A DNA stretch of 64,000 nt. Origin: Polysphondylium violaceum (lineage: Eukaryota; Evosea; Eumycetozoa; Dictyosteliales; Dictyosteliaceae). Where the stretch lies: positions 62,001 through 126,000 of the forward strand of contig AJWJ01000003.1 in assembly GCA_000277445.1 (NCBI GenBank). Direction: 5' to 3'. The notes beneath the pieces were generated by a model. It ran no database searches. It saw only the letters and a program-made list of their open reading frames with translations, and had not been told where the DNA came from. Both the position numbers and the translations under genes were made by a program. Positions 48,284 through 58,661 of this stretch are shown here, one piece after another. Numbering within the stretch: position 1 is the stretch's first letter; every line of letters begins with the position of its first letter.

Positions 48284-51200
48284 TTATTTAATCTCATATT
48301 CATAAATATTAAATTCGCAATGACTTTTAATTGAATTAAATAAAACCAATCTTTTCTCCATATCTTGCTCTTTTTTTATAGATTCAATAATTTTCTTTTT
48401 CTTTTCATTATTTCTTATATCATAAAATACTTTTTTGTCTGCATAGTAACCAACACCTGGATTTTGAGCACAATTTTGAACATGATTATGATTTGAAATA
48501 GAATCTGAAGATATATGTAAACAAAAACCACAAAAATGTGCTTGACAACCACCTTGTCCCTGACCAGTACAGACTACAGCGTAACAACCATCAAATTCAA
48601 AAAAAACCATTTGGCAATTTGGACATTTCGTATTTAATAAATCTAATAAATTTGTGTATGCTGAAGCACTGACACTACAAGCTAAACCCCTATGAGAGAG
48701 AGTTGCTTTACCTTGTTTCTTTGAGCAAAAAATGCAATATTCTAATTTACATTGGTCACAAAAAACAAATGAGTTATTTATATCACCACTGTTTAACAGT
48801 ATGTCTTTTGTTGGTAATTTTAATAATTGCAAACATAATGGATTTGGACAACAATAAACATTACTTGAATTTTTTCTTTGATATTCTAAAATTGACCTTC
48901 TTTTAATAATATCCAAATCTTCACCATTGGAACAAATATTTAAAATATCACACAATGAAATCTCAGCATCACAGCCAATACTTGCACACTTTTGAATACT
49001 ATTATTTGAAACTAACATATCACTGTTTATACATGAACGACAAAATTGATGACCACATTTTTGAAAGGTAAATAATTCTTCATCTTCACTAAAACAAATT
49101 GAACATTCCTTTGTACCTAGATTATTTCTATTTCTTGGTACTAATTTATCTTTAATTATCATTTCTAATTTATCAATTGATTCTTTTGTCCCTGTAACAA
49201 ATAAAGTTCTACCACTAATTCTTGAGTCTTTTAAACCATCTACCAATTTTATAATAAAATTTGAATCTTTTTTATCTTGTTCAACCAATTCTAAACGACC
49301 TTTTAAAGTTAGGGTAAATTTGGTATCAATTTGTAAATTCTCCAATTCTGTAACCAAACTATTTAATTGATTCTTTGCATCTTCAATTTCTTGTTTTGAA
49401 TTACTGTAAATCATAATTGTGTGAGTCTTATTATTCCAATATAAATATGTTTGGATTGATAATTTTGCCATACATTTTCTACCATAGGTTGAAAATACTA
49501 ATTCTTTGTTCGAATGAGTAAAGATATCTGATGGATTGCAAAGTAAGTGAAAGGAATTGATAGTATTTTTTAATTGATTTATATTTTTTGAACTCAATTT
49601 ATATTCAAAAGAGTTATTGCCATTTGATGTTGTTGCTGAATTAGTAACTGATTTAAATCTGTTGCCATAGTGTAAAGATTTAAACTCTTTTGAAAGTGTA
49701 TCAATTGAATCGCAATTTAATTTGTTTATTTGAAAATGAATTGATACATTGGAATTATAATAAACATTGATTTTATATTTGGGGTCTTTCAAACGCATTA
49801 AATTTTGAAAAATGCTCTCTAAAAGCGTAGCATCATTAAAATAATACTTGATACCATATGTATTTGATCTAAGATCTTTAAATGGAATACCTGAATCTAT
49901 ATCTGATGATTGAGGAATAATTTTATCCATATCCAAAACATCATTATATCCAAATTCTTGGGATATTGGTCTTCGATAAAGTATAATTTTCTTTGGTTGT
50001 GGTAATTTTTCATTAAATATATATTCTCTAATATTATCTTCGTCATAAGATATGCTTGAAAGAGTAAATTTGCCATTTGATTGAAAATCTTTAAATATTG
50101 GTAACAGCTGAACTTGTGCTAACTCTGAGGGACTCAAGGCTCTTTCAAATTCTAATTTACCTTTACCACCATCTAAATTAATTAAAGTAATAACCAAAGT
50201 ACCAAATATTGAACTTAAGGTTGATGGTAATGATATGCCTGAACCTGTACATTTTAAAATTTCTCCATTACAAACTTCGCCATTAATTATCTTTTGAATT
50301 TGTTTTGCTAAATTTGAATTATTTAACATCACTTTTGCCCAACCCTTTTTTTCATTTGAACTTGGATGAACATAAACTTGACGAATTAATTCATGATCTT
50401 TGATATTACCATAATCCAATTTATCTTTGATCATTTTAATAATAAAATTTGAAATTGATTGAGTATTAATTAATTCATTTGGTAAATTTGAAATATAGAT
50501 TGAAATAAATTGATTTGAATTTGTTAAAAAATCCACAACTTTTAAACCAGAACCAAAAACGACTCTACTTTGGCCTAAATATTGCTCTTCTTTGGCTTCA
50601 ATAGATAATTTATATCGAACTTGCTCAATCATATCTTGCATTCTTTCTCTTATAATATTACTATTAACTTTGTATGGATTATATAAACATGAGAAACTTT
50701 CATCTTTAACTCTACAAGATAATGACTCACACCCTAATTTGCCAATTACTATATCTGTATTTGAACCTTGTTTACCTAAGATTTCAATTAAAATAAATCT
50801 TGATACATTTTCAATGGTAATTTGTTCTACTTTAGATTCCCTTCTAACTTTTTCAACATTATAACTTATTTCCTCACCATTTACAGTAGCTTGATTTATC
50901 CAATTTAGATCTGGTATACTTGTAACCATTGATAAATATGGTTTTGATGAGTTCAAAATGGATTGATAAAATATTGTTTCTGGTAAACTGTCAGCATCGG
51001 AATCTTTACCTCTCTTAATAATTGAACTTGGATGTAACATTGCAATACTTGATTCACTATTTCCAATAGGTATAGTTTTATAAACGCCTGGTTTGATTTG
51101 AACTGCAATATTGTTAAATTGAGAATATAAACAAAGTTTTCTAATATCATTAGAGGATGGCTCATTTGTTTGATCTCTAAATTTCCAAAATTGATAATCT

Positions 51201-53635
51201 TCCAAAGCACTTATTAATTCATTTGAATTTGAACGAACAATTCCCAAAGCCTTATTATTTAAAAAATTATCGGCACTCCATTTTGGACAACTTATTGATT
51301 CATGATCTTTTTCTTTTGATTTAATAGATACCCAATCACTGAAAATTTTATAATAAACACTTGGGTCTAATAAATTGGTAGTTTCGCTTAATAGATTGGA
51401 ATGTTTTGTAGATGCCTCGGCTTTTGATTTTTCGTCATTACCCCTCCATAATATCATGGAGCCAACATTCATAATACCAGCGATTCTTGTTGCAGCTTCA
51501 CCAAAACCAAGCTCACAGCTTTGATAAATCATATTCATGATACCTGGATCTACTTGATGCTTTACAACCATTTGGCCAATGTGTAGAGTTAAATATGAGG
51601 ATATAATTGAAGGTGGTGTATTTTCATTGATATCAACGTTTCTTTGAATTGCATCAAATAATTTTAAATGACAAATTGCCATCTCTATTGATTTTCTTGA
51701 TGGTGATTCAATAAAATTAAATGATAGAGGATTGATACTCATAGAGACCAATGTTGCTACAAGAGTAGATAATGGACGACAAAATATTTCAGCTCTGACA
51801 CCTTCTTGCATTTCATCGTATTCATTTGAAGAATAGAGTCTATAACAAACACCTGGACCTGTTCTACCAGCTCTTCCCCTTCTTTGATCTGCTGAGCTCT
51901 TTGAAATTGTATGAACTTTTAGTGACATGGTGTTTTTTTGTGGATCATAAATGTTACTTTTAGCGAAACCAGAGTCAATAACAAACTCTAATCCATCAAT
52001 TGTAATAGAGGTTTCTGCTACATCTGTTGAAAATATAACTTTTCTTTTGTTTTTTGGAGTTGTTTCAAATACTTTTTTTTGATCATCTGGTAATTGTTTA
52101 CCATATAAGCATAAGGAAATAGGCTCTTGACAATTATTTTGATCTTTTTCCAGAGCTTTACTACTATGATATAATTGATCAAATTTTAATTTAGCTTTCT
52201 CTACTTCCTCTTGACCGGTTAGAAAACAAAGTATGTCACCACCTTTAAATTTAAATAATTCTAAAGCTTTTGAAACTACACAATTTACAATACTTTGATC
52301 TGAAACCATTGTATTATAATAAACTTGAACTGGAAACATTTTACCTGGTATTTCAACTAATGGACAATTGTTTAAATAATTTAAAAATAATTGTGTATCC
52401 AATGAAGCTGAAGTTACTATAACTGGTAAATTACTCCATAAATTCTTGTTCATTTTCAATAGGCCGATTAACAAATCTGTATTTATGCTTCTTTCATGTG
52501 CTTCATCAATTATAATTGCCCCAACATTATTATTTAACCAATTATTATTATTATTATTATTATTTGTGTTTGGATTTCTATTCATTTCTTGGATTATATC
52601 ACCAATTTTTGAAATTAAAGTTGATTCAGTACAGAACAATATTCTTGAGCTTATTTGGTCCTTTGTATTGGAACTATTAGTTAAAATTGATACTTGTTCG
52701 TTTGGGACAGTGTTTGGATTCTCTGCATTAAATTCCATTGATACTCTATCTCTTAAAGATAATACTGCCAACTTTCTAGGTTGGGTACAAATAATTGTTT
52801 TACCTTTAAACTCATTCATATCTGCGATATATTGGCAAACTTGAGTACTTTTACCAGAACCGGTATAACCTTTAATAATTATAAAGTTATTTTTTAAAGT
52901 TTTCATTGATCTAATATAATCTTCAATCTCTTTTCTTTTTGATAGAGCTGGTAATGAATGTTTTAATCTCCATGTTTCTCTATATATTTTAGATACAATA
53001 TTTTTGATTTCTCGAATTGAATCTTTCATTATAGGTGTTGATTTTGCTTCTTTAAAACTATTTGAAATAGATTCCACTGTATCATTAGAAACTTTAATTT
53101 GACTTTTAAAGATATCGATTCCACACTTTAATGTTTTTAAAACTTCAAAACTATTTGAAATATTTAACTGATGCTCTTTGATCTCTGATTCCTTAATCAA
53201 TAGTTTTTCATTTTCCAATTTTAATTGTTGATTATATAAATCAATTGATGATTTATATTCATTTTCAAGATTTTGAAAGATATCATTATTGTTTTGATTA
53301 TGAGATGGGAAAAATGTTGGTCGAGTTTGGGTCGATGTTGGTGTTGATGTTAACGTTGATGTTGATGTTGGTGTTGGTGTTGGTATTGGTGTTGATGTTG
53401 ATGTTGACGTTGATGATGTTGGTGTTGATGTTGATGATGAATTTTTCTTTACATGACGTAATATGCAAATCTTTTTGTTTAAACATGGAAAAGTTTGACA
53501 TTTTGAAACTGAATGATAGAATGTACAATCATTTTTAAAACATGCATTATCATTTCTACACTTTGGAGGATGAGATAAATTGCAATCTTTAACAGGACAA
53601 AACCCAATTTCTTTTGTAAAACTTTTACAACTCAT
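48284..53635 (-). CDS. CCCH-DEAH helicase-RBR E3 ubiquitin ligase fusion
   Basis: One 5.35 kb exon, 1783 residues. Order: Cys/His-rich N terminus with three CCCH-type repeats (CPVKDCNLSH, CKNDCTFYH-like, CLNKKICILRH); Ser/Thr/Pro linker; coiled segment; DEAH helicase with Walker A GYTGSGKST (about 256), IIIDEAHERS (about 377), SAS motif and QRRGRAGRTG; helicase-associated domain; KH/RRM-like middle; then an RBR module from about 1508: RING1 CSICFSEDE...CGHQFCRSC, IBR (CPNPLC...CDQCKLEYCIFC) and RING2 CPNCQMVFFEFDGCYAVVC, where Cys1684 matches the catalytic cysteine of parkin-type ligases. The same helicase plus RBR order is known from plant DEAH11/DEAH12. It probably links RNA binding to ubiquitin transfer. 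Confidence 0.93.
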   Translation of the reverse strand: MSCKSFTKEIGFCPVKDCNLSHPPKCRNDNACFKNDCTFYHSVSKCQTFPCLNKKICILRHVKKNSSSTSTPTSSTSTSTSTPIPTPTPTSTSTLTSTPTSTQTRPTFFPSHNQNNNDIFQNLENEYKSSIDLYNQQLKLENEKLLIKESEIKEHQLNISNSFEVLKTLKCGIDIFKSQIKVSNDTVESISNSFKEAKSTPIMKDSIREIKNIVSKIYRETWRLKHSLPALSKRKEIEDYIRSMKTLKNNFIIIKGYTGSGKSTQVCQYIADMNEFKGKTIICTQPRKLAVLSLRDRVSMEFNAENPNTVPNEQVSILTNSSNTKDQISSRILFCTESTLISKIGDIIQEMNRNPNTNNNNNNNNWLNNNVGAIIIDEAHERSINTDLLIGLLKMNKNLWSNLPVIVTSASLDTQLFLNYLNNCPLVEIPGKMFPVQVYYNTMVSDQSIVNCVVSKALELFKFKGGDILCFLTGQEEVEKAKLKFDQLYHSSKALEKDQNNCQEPISLCLYGKQLPDDQKKVFETTPKNKRKVIFSTDVAETSITIDGLEFVIDSGFAKSNIYDPQKNTMSLKVHTISKSSADQRRGRAGRTGPGVCYRLYSSNEYDEMQEGVRAEIFCRPLSTLVATLVSMSINPLSFNFIESPSRKSIEMAICHLKLFDAIQRNVDINENTPPSIISSYLTLHIGQMVVKHQVDPGIMNMIYQSCELGFGEAATRIAGIMNVGSMILWRGNDEKSKAEASTKHSNLLSETTNLLDPSVYYKIFSDWVSIKSKEKDHESISCPKWSADNFLNNKALGIVRSNSNELISALEDYQFWKFRDQTNEPSSNDIRKLCLYSQFNNIAVQIKPGVYKTIPIGNSESSIAMLHPSSIIKRGKDSDADSLPETIFYQSILNSSKPYLSMVTSIPDLNWINQATVNGEEISYNVEKVRRESKVEQITIENVSRFILIEILGKQGSNTDIVIGKLGCESLSCRVKDESFSCLYNPYKVNSNIIRERMQDMIEQVRYKLSIEAKEEQYLGQSRVVFGSGLKVVDFLTNSNQFISIYISNLPNELINTQSISNFIIKMIKDKLDYGNIKDHELIRQVYVHPSSNEKKGWAKVMLNNSNLAKQIQKIINGEVCNGEILKCTGSGISLPSTLSSIFGTLVITLINLDGGKGKLEFERALSPSELAQVQLLPIFKDFQSNGKFTLSSISYDEDNIREYIFNEKLPQPKKIILYRRPISQEFGYNDVLDMDKIIPQSSDIDSGIPFKDLRSNTYGIKYYFNDATLLESIFQNLMRLKDPKYKINVYYNSNVSIHFQINKLNCDSIDTLSKEFKSLHYGNRFKSVTNSATTSNGNNSFEYKLSSKNINQLKNTINSFHLLCNPSDIFTHSNKELVFSTYGRKCMAKLSIQTYLYWNNKTHTIMIYSNSKQEIEDAKNQLNSLVTELENLQIDTKFTLTLKGRLELVEQDKKDSNFIIKLVDGLKDSRISGRTLFVTGTKESIDKLEMIIKDKLVPRNRNNLGTKECSICFSEDEELFTFQKCGHQFCRSCINSDMLVSNNSIQKCASIGCDAEISLCDILNICSNGEDLDIIKRRSILEYQRKNSSNVYCCPNPLCLQLLKLPTKDILLNSGDINNSFVFCDQCKLEYCIFCSKKQGKATLSHRGLACSVSASAYTNLLDLLNTKCPNCQMVFFEFDGCYAVVCTGQGQGGCQAHFCGFCLHISSDSISNHNHVQNCAQNPGVGYYADKKVFYDIRNNEKKKKIIESIKKEQDMEKRLVLFNSIKSHCEFNIYEYEIK

Positions 53636-54648
53636 ATCTTAAAATGATTTATTTTTTGAATACGAATAATACTTAAAATAAAGTTCTCTTTTTTACCTGT
53701 ATTAAGGTACTTACCTGCTTTTTCGATCCTTTATTACTATTGACTCTAATTTTATATAAAAAATAATGAAATGATTGAAATATGTAGAGATTTTATTTTT
53801 ATTTTCAAAATTATTATGATTCTTTTTTATTTTTTTTTGTGAAATTCCGATTGTGATTAGATATTTTTGAAAATTGCAAAAATAATAAAAAAATGCCTTC
53901 CACCTTTTTTTTTTAGGAAGTTTCTAACTGATTGTCTAAACACTTTTTCTATTCTTTTATGATCATCGATTAAGTATCATTGATAGAAAGCCACAGATTT
54001 CTGATTGAAATATCAAAGAGATCTTACTGATATATTAGATCTATGTTTTCATTACAAAGTATATTAATATATATATATAAATATTATTTTGATATTGGTA
54101 TTTAATATTATATAAAAACAATATAAAAAGATTAATAGATCAAGTCGGTTTAGCCCACTTCTTCTCATTACATATAGATGACGGTTTTTGGAAATAATTC
54201 ATTATCTTTTAATATCGGATCTGATATCTTGATTATCATCAAAAAAAAACATTTGTTTTTGAAATTTTAAATTATAAAAGATAAATTCCATTTAAATAAA
54301 CTTCATTTGGTGTGTGCACCCTATAACCTTTATTTGTAATGTTTATCTTTATTTTATCTAGTCTATATGTACCGATAATATAATTCATTGTTTAAAATAC
54401 ACATGAATGATAATAATTCAATAAATACACCTGGTTATTAAAATGTAATAGGAATCCCCATATTCCTGAACATAATCATCTGGAATTGAACTCATTTGGA
54501 TGTATGATTAAAAAGGTAGGGAACCAAATATTTTTTTTTTCAAGGTGTCGAGAGTCGAATAGTGGGTGATTCGTTGAGAAAGCCAGCCTTTTACCGTCGT
54601 GCTGAGGACAAAAAATATTAAACCCCGATAAAGGATCTTTGATTAAAA
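53636..54648. other. intergenic between the DEAH-RBR gene and the tRNA
   Basis: A/T-rich. Holds the promoter of the helicase gene at its left end. A segment at about 54543-54607 is much richer in G+C than its surroundings (separate entry). Nothing else is visible. Confidence 0.5.
54543..54607 (-). other. G+C-rich segment downstream of the tRNA, possible tRNA-like relic
   Basis: On the minus strand it lies about 40 bases downstream of the tRNA-Thr T-run. It contains a box A-like stretch (AGCACGACGGTAAAAGG) and a partial box B-like one (ATTCGACTC) at tRNA-like spacing, but the acceptor, anticodon and T stems do not pair. It may be a decayed tRNA or another RNA polymerase III product. A relic is the simplest reading. 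Confidence 0.25.
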
Positions 54649-54650
54649 AG
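54644..54650 (-). terminator. RNA polymerase III T-run
   Basis: Five consecutive T on the minus strand (54649-54645) directly after the tRNA acceptor stem, the usual polymerase III stop. Confidence 0.7.
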
Positions 54651-54720
54651 GCTCCAATGGGGATCGAACCCATGACCTCTTCCTTACTAGGGAAGCGCAA
54701 TACCACTATGCTATGGAGCG
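54649..54720 (-). tRNA. tRNA-Thr (AGU anticodon)
   Basis: It folds as a complete cloverleaf on the minus strand with no intron. D arm GCAT AGTGGTA TTGC, anticodon arm CTTCC CTAGTAA GGAAG with anticodon AGT, variable loop AGGTC and T arm ATGGG TTCGATC CCCAT. Positions 2-7 and 66-71 of the acceptor stem pair fully, but the first pair would be C1 against C72. U8, A14 and the G18-G19 pair are present. A run of T follows directly as the RNA polymerase III stop. Confidence 0.88.
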
Positions 54721-54982
54721 CTGATGATAATTTATGAAAACCATATAGTTATATATAAAAATTAAATTTCCATCTAATTGAAAACCCAATGATAAATTAA
54801 AAATCTAGAACAAATAAATCACCAAGTTTAATATTTGTTTAAAAAAAAAGAAAAACATGTAAAATATTCCAGGATTGAAATATTATTTATTTTTGATTCA
54901 TATTATAAGAATCCAATTTGAGGCTATTATACAAGATTTATAGTTCGAACATATAATAAATTTACAAAAATGATAATTATTT

Positions 54983-55253
54983 TTACCATACACCATAACG
55001 AGGCTTTCCTGGGTAAGAAGAAACAACGCAATTTTTATGCAAAGATTCCTGGTTAGAATTTACATTTGGTTGATATATATTTTGAATAAATGTATTCGCT
55101 TTAAATTGAAGTTTTCCACCAATCAAATAAGAGATACATTCTAGAAATATTATTAAAAAAGAATGAATATTAATAACCATACAATATCAATATTAAAAAC
55201 TAATTTTACTCTTTAGATTTTAAAACTAAAGATGATTACTTACTAAAAATCAT
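54983..55253 (-). CDS. micro-exon small protein A, 55 aa
   Basis: A 10-nt first exon (55253-55244: ATG ATT TTT A) and a second exon (55140-54983) give 55 residues starting MIFKCISYLIGGK and ending KPRYGVW. The second exon alone would have no ATG near its start, and the splice keeps phase. A neighbour 900 bases away has exactly the same design and shares both ends (separate entry), which supports both as real genes. There is no clear signal peptide and no known domain. Upstream, CCACACACACTT at about 55369 resembles the CA/GT-rich boxes of developmentally induced Dictyostelium genes. Confidence 0.65.
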
Positions 55254-55935
55254 TTTTAAAACAACAACAATGTAATTACACTACACTTTAAATGTAAAAT
55301 ATTTATATTTACCACCACAAAAGACAAAGTTTAAAAGTTAAAAATCTACCCCAAAAACCACATTTACTCCACACACACTTTTGTAAATTAAATACAAATA
55401 TATCAAGATTTTAAATTAAATCTTTGATTTAAAACAAAATAAATAAATTTAATCAAATTTAACAGAATTGAATTCATCAAATTCGATTTCATTTTAAATT
55501 TATTTATTTACACTTTTTTTGTGATTTGTGTTTTTTTTCAACATTGTCTATCCTAAAGAAGAAGAGGAAGTTGATAGTATCAGCCCCCCAAAAATAATTA
55601 TAGTTTAAGGAAAATATAAATTTTTATTAATATTATTTTCATTTATTACTTTGTACCAGATTACTAAAAATTTTCATTTTTTTGTACAACATTCTTTTTA
55701 TTGGTTACTTTTTTTTTTTTGTTTCTCTATCTTTTTTTTACTATATTAAAATCTCTACAAAATGAAATTAATTATAAACACAAAACTTTAGAGTTAAAAA
55801 TCAACTTTTCTTTAAACCATTAAAATTAATTTGAAAATACACAATCTCTATCCTCTTTGAGACGAGGTCGTTAATTAGAAATACAATTTTTATTGATACA
55901 TATAATATACAGAGAAGGATCATTAAGAACGATCA
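55254..55935. other. intergenic between the two micro-exon genes
   Basis: Both genes lie on the minus strand, so this holds the promoter of gene A and the 3' end of gene B. A CA-rich box lies about 110 bases upstream of gene A, and a short C-rich run is near 55585. Otherwise A/T tracts. Confidence 0.5.
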
Positions 55936-56163
55936 TTACCAAACTCCAAAATAAACTTTTGGTGCTTTTAGCGAAAGAGAAAAACTGTTTCTATTTAGCC
56001 CATTTGAATTTAAACCACTATTAAAATTTTGACTGTGTACAGAATCGTTCTTTTGAAAGAATTTGGTTTGAGATAAATTTGATACACATTCTAATTAAAA
56101 TCATTTTTTCTATTAATATTTTTTACTATTATTATTAAATAGTTTAAACTTACTAAAAATCAT
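55936..56163 (-). CDS. micro-exon small protein B, 54 aa
   Basis: A 10-nt first exon (56163-56154, again ATG ATT TTT A) with a GTAAGT donor joins a second exon (56090-55936), giving 54 residues starting MIFKCVSNLSQTK and ending KVYFGVW. It shares MIFKC(I/V)S at the N terminus and (Y/F)GVW at the C terminus with gene A, while the middle is diverged and Asn/Ser-rich. The pair is a tandem duplication. Function unknown. The tiny first exon resembles the gene design of some small dictyostelid protein families, but I cannot name the family. Confidence 0.65.
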
Positions 56164-56831
56164 TTTCTCTAGTCTTGATCTTTTATTATACAGAATTGGT
56201 GAAATTACTTTTTATATTTCAAAACAAACAATCCAAATGGTCTATTTATATCTTCACCTTATCCACCAATTCCCTCAATCTTATCCACATTTATCAAGTC
56301 GTCACATCACATGATAATAGTAGATGAAAAGACAATATTTTAAGAAACATAAATCAATTTGATAAGAGATTTTAAAAAGAATGATAAATAAATTCAAAGT
56401 AAAAAAAAACAAAAGTTGATGTTAACAAATACTTTTTGGTAAAAATCTACTCTTTTTTTTAAAAATTATCTGATTCGTGAGTAAAGGGGTGAACAAAAAA
56501 AATAATGGGTGGGGGGGATAGTGATAAAATAACAAGAATTTAGAGATTAAATTTACAGAACAATTGTTAAAAATTGATCATCACAAGAAGTAGAAAAAGA
56601 TACATACTAATAAATCTAGGTTTAAAACAAAAATAATTAAAAATAATTTTTATTATAATGTTTTATAAATATGATTATTTGAATAAATAAATAAATAATT
56701 GTTGTTGTTGTTTTTGTAGAAAAAGTAGTTTGATTAAAGATTAAAAATAAAGGAAAAGGAGATAAAAATTTATTTATCTTTCTTTGAACCTTTTTTCTTA
56801 TATCTTTTAATATTACTTAATCAATCAATAT
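56164..56831. other. intergenic upstream of micro-exon gene B
   Basis: Between the DD3-3 3' end and the start of micro-exon gene B, both on the minus strand. A G-rich box (GGGTGGGGGGGA near 56508) lies about 350 bases upstream of the gene. Otherwise A/T-rich. Confidence 0.5.
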
Positions 56832-58661
56832 TTAAAGAGCTTTGTTCAAGACTGGTACTTTAGCAAAGAATCTATTGGCACCAGAGTGTGGATGGGTACG
56901 AGCAAAGAATAAGGAACCAGCAGTAGCGGCCATACCAACAAATAATGTACCACCAGCGGCAATGAGACCGATTTCCCATTTCTTGAGGATTGGATCAACG
57001 TGGATGGCACCCTTTTGATTACGATTGGAAAAGTTGTTATTACGAGTAGACATGTAATAGAAGGAACCAGTCTTTTTCATTTTGTAAACACCACCATCAA
57101 ATTGAGTTGGAGCGGCATTTAATCTCATACAATTTTGGGAATCTTGTTCTCTATCATCAGCACTGTTTGGATGGTCTTCAAGTAATTGAGTGGCATTCTT
57201 GCAACCCTTTTGGTTGAGGTAGGCCATAAAGAGACGGGTTTCATCAGATTCAAAGAGACGATTGTCTTTGGTGACTTCGTCATCTGTCATTGGGATGTTG
57301 TGATTGAGAGACTTGATTTGAACAGCATTATGTCTATCGGTTTGATCTTTACCACCACCAGCGTTACCTTGTGGGTTAAAGTCACAACCAGTCCATTGCC
57401 AATGAATGTATTCATTGATTTTAATGTGGAGTTGGGATGGAACGAATTGGTATTCAACGGCTGGGTAGGCTTGTTGAATGTTACCTCTCTTTCCTTTGAC
57501 AGTAAGATTCCAGATCTTAGCATTCTTTAAATCCTTGGGACGAGATTTAATACGGAAGATGTGGGAACGATCTTGGAAAGTACGACCAATTTGGGCAGTG
57601 TTGAGTTCGAGAGTGAGATTGGCACCAGCGACTTGAACGGTTGGATCGTTAGTGATTGGTGAGTTTCTACCATTGAATGTAGAGTCCATGAAACCCCAGC
57701 CATCGATATCACTGCTAGAGATATTGTAACGAACACGTACGACACAAGCACATGAACCGGTGGCAATGCATGGTTCCATACCGCTGTGTGGAAGAGACCA
57801 GTTGTAGGTATTTGGAGCACCACTGTTGAGAGAGTTACCTAAATGATTGACGGCATTCCATTCAGCTTTAAGGCATTCTGGGGCATCGATACCATGAGAT
57901 GGGACTTTGGTCCATACACCACCTGCTTGAGTGCAGTCAGTTTCAATGATTGGAGCTAATGTATTAGCGGTGGATGGGAGAGCACAATAGTATTTTTCTT
58001 TAACATTTTGAGATTCTTTCTTGTACATCTTGCAAAGATCTTTGTTATCGGTAAAGATGGCGATATCTTTCCATGGGGATGGTGCCCAATATGGATAGTA
58101 ATCTCTTTCTTCTGGACATTCGAAACCATATCTATCACTGTTTGGTTGTTGACGAGTTTTGGTAGCGGCATCACCTGGATTTTGAGTGGCAGTAAAGAGA
58201 CCCTTGTTACGGAAACGTTTGGAGCAATTAGAGTAATGATAATAGTCTTCATGGAGACCATATTGGAATTCATTGGTGCTTCTGGCAGAAGTGGCTTCAA
58301 GAGTGTTTTCGATACGATTGGTAGTGGTACCATCACGCATTGATTCATAATCGGCAGCAGTGTTGATGTCGGTGCACATGTATTGGAGTACGACGTTGCA
58401 ATCGGTTTGGTCGCTTCCACAGGCATGTTGTTGGGTCCATTGGATTGGAAGAATTGACTTTTCGTACCATTCCATGGCACCACCTCTGCAATAACCACCT
58501 CTAGCGTTATTTTGACTGTTGAATAAACGGTTTTGTTGTTGGGCATTTTGGCCTTCCTCTTGATTACGATTGTTTGATCCTGGAGGACAGTGCATGTAAA
58601 TATCAGCACGAACGGCTGACATTACCAATGCAATTAAAACTAAAAATGATAATACTTTCAT
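56832..58661 (-). CDS. DD3-3: DD3-3 family protein
   Basis: A single exon of 609 residues. Signal peptide [19 protein letters not shown], then [14 protein letters not shown]... and [37 protein letters not shown] and the very characteristic [28 protein letters not shown] block of the DD3-3 family. Many cysteines suggest disulfides and an extracellular or lumenal domain; the C-terminal third has a cupredoxin-like layout. One membrane segment ([25 protein letters not shown]) lies near the C terminus, with a short tail. DD3-3 was found in D. discoideum as a developmentally regulated gene, and related proteins exist in invertebrates. Biochemical function is unknown. The coding sequence is richer in G+C than its flanks, as for a highly expressed gene. 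Confidence 0.92.
   Translation of the reverse strand: MKVLSFLVLIALVMSAVRADIYMHCPPGSNNRNQEEGQNAQQQNRLFNSQNNARGGYCRGGAMEWYEKSILPIQWTQQHACGSDQTDCNVVLQYMCTDINTAADYESMRDGTTTNRIENTLEATSARSTNEFQYGLHEDYYHYSNCSKRFRNKGLFTATQNPGDAATKTRQQPNSDRYGFECPEERDYYPYWAPSPWKDIAIFTDNKDLCKMYKKESQNVKEKYYCALPSTANTLAPIIETDCTQAGGVWTKVPSHGIDAPECLKAEWNAVNHLGNSLNSGAPNTYNWSLPHSGMEPCIATGSCACVVRVRYNISSSDIDGWGFMDSTFNGRNSPITNDPTVQVAGANLTLELNTAQIGRTFQDRSHIFRIKSRPKDLKNAKIWNLTVKGKRGNIQQAYPAVEYQFVPSQLHIKINEYIHWQWTGCDFNPQGNAGGGKDQTDRHNAVQIKSLNHNIPMTDDEVTKDNRLFESDETRLFMAYLNQKGCKNATQLLEDHPNSADDREQDSQNCMRLNAAPTQFDGGVYKMKKTGSFYYMSTRNNNFSNRNQKGAIHVDPILKKWEIGLIAAGGTLFVGMAATAGSLFFARTHPHSGANRFFAKVPVLNKAL

Noticed and set aside
54476-54706. 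76-residue open frame over the tRNA region
   Set aside because: It runs through the tRNA-Thr gene and the G+C-rich segment behind it; the frame is a by-product of those.
57956-58609. 217-residue minus-strand open frame inside DD3-3
   Set aside because: Alternative frame of the strongly supported DD3-3 gene, with no family features.
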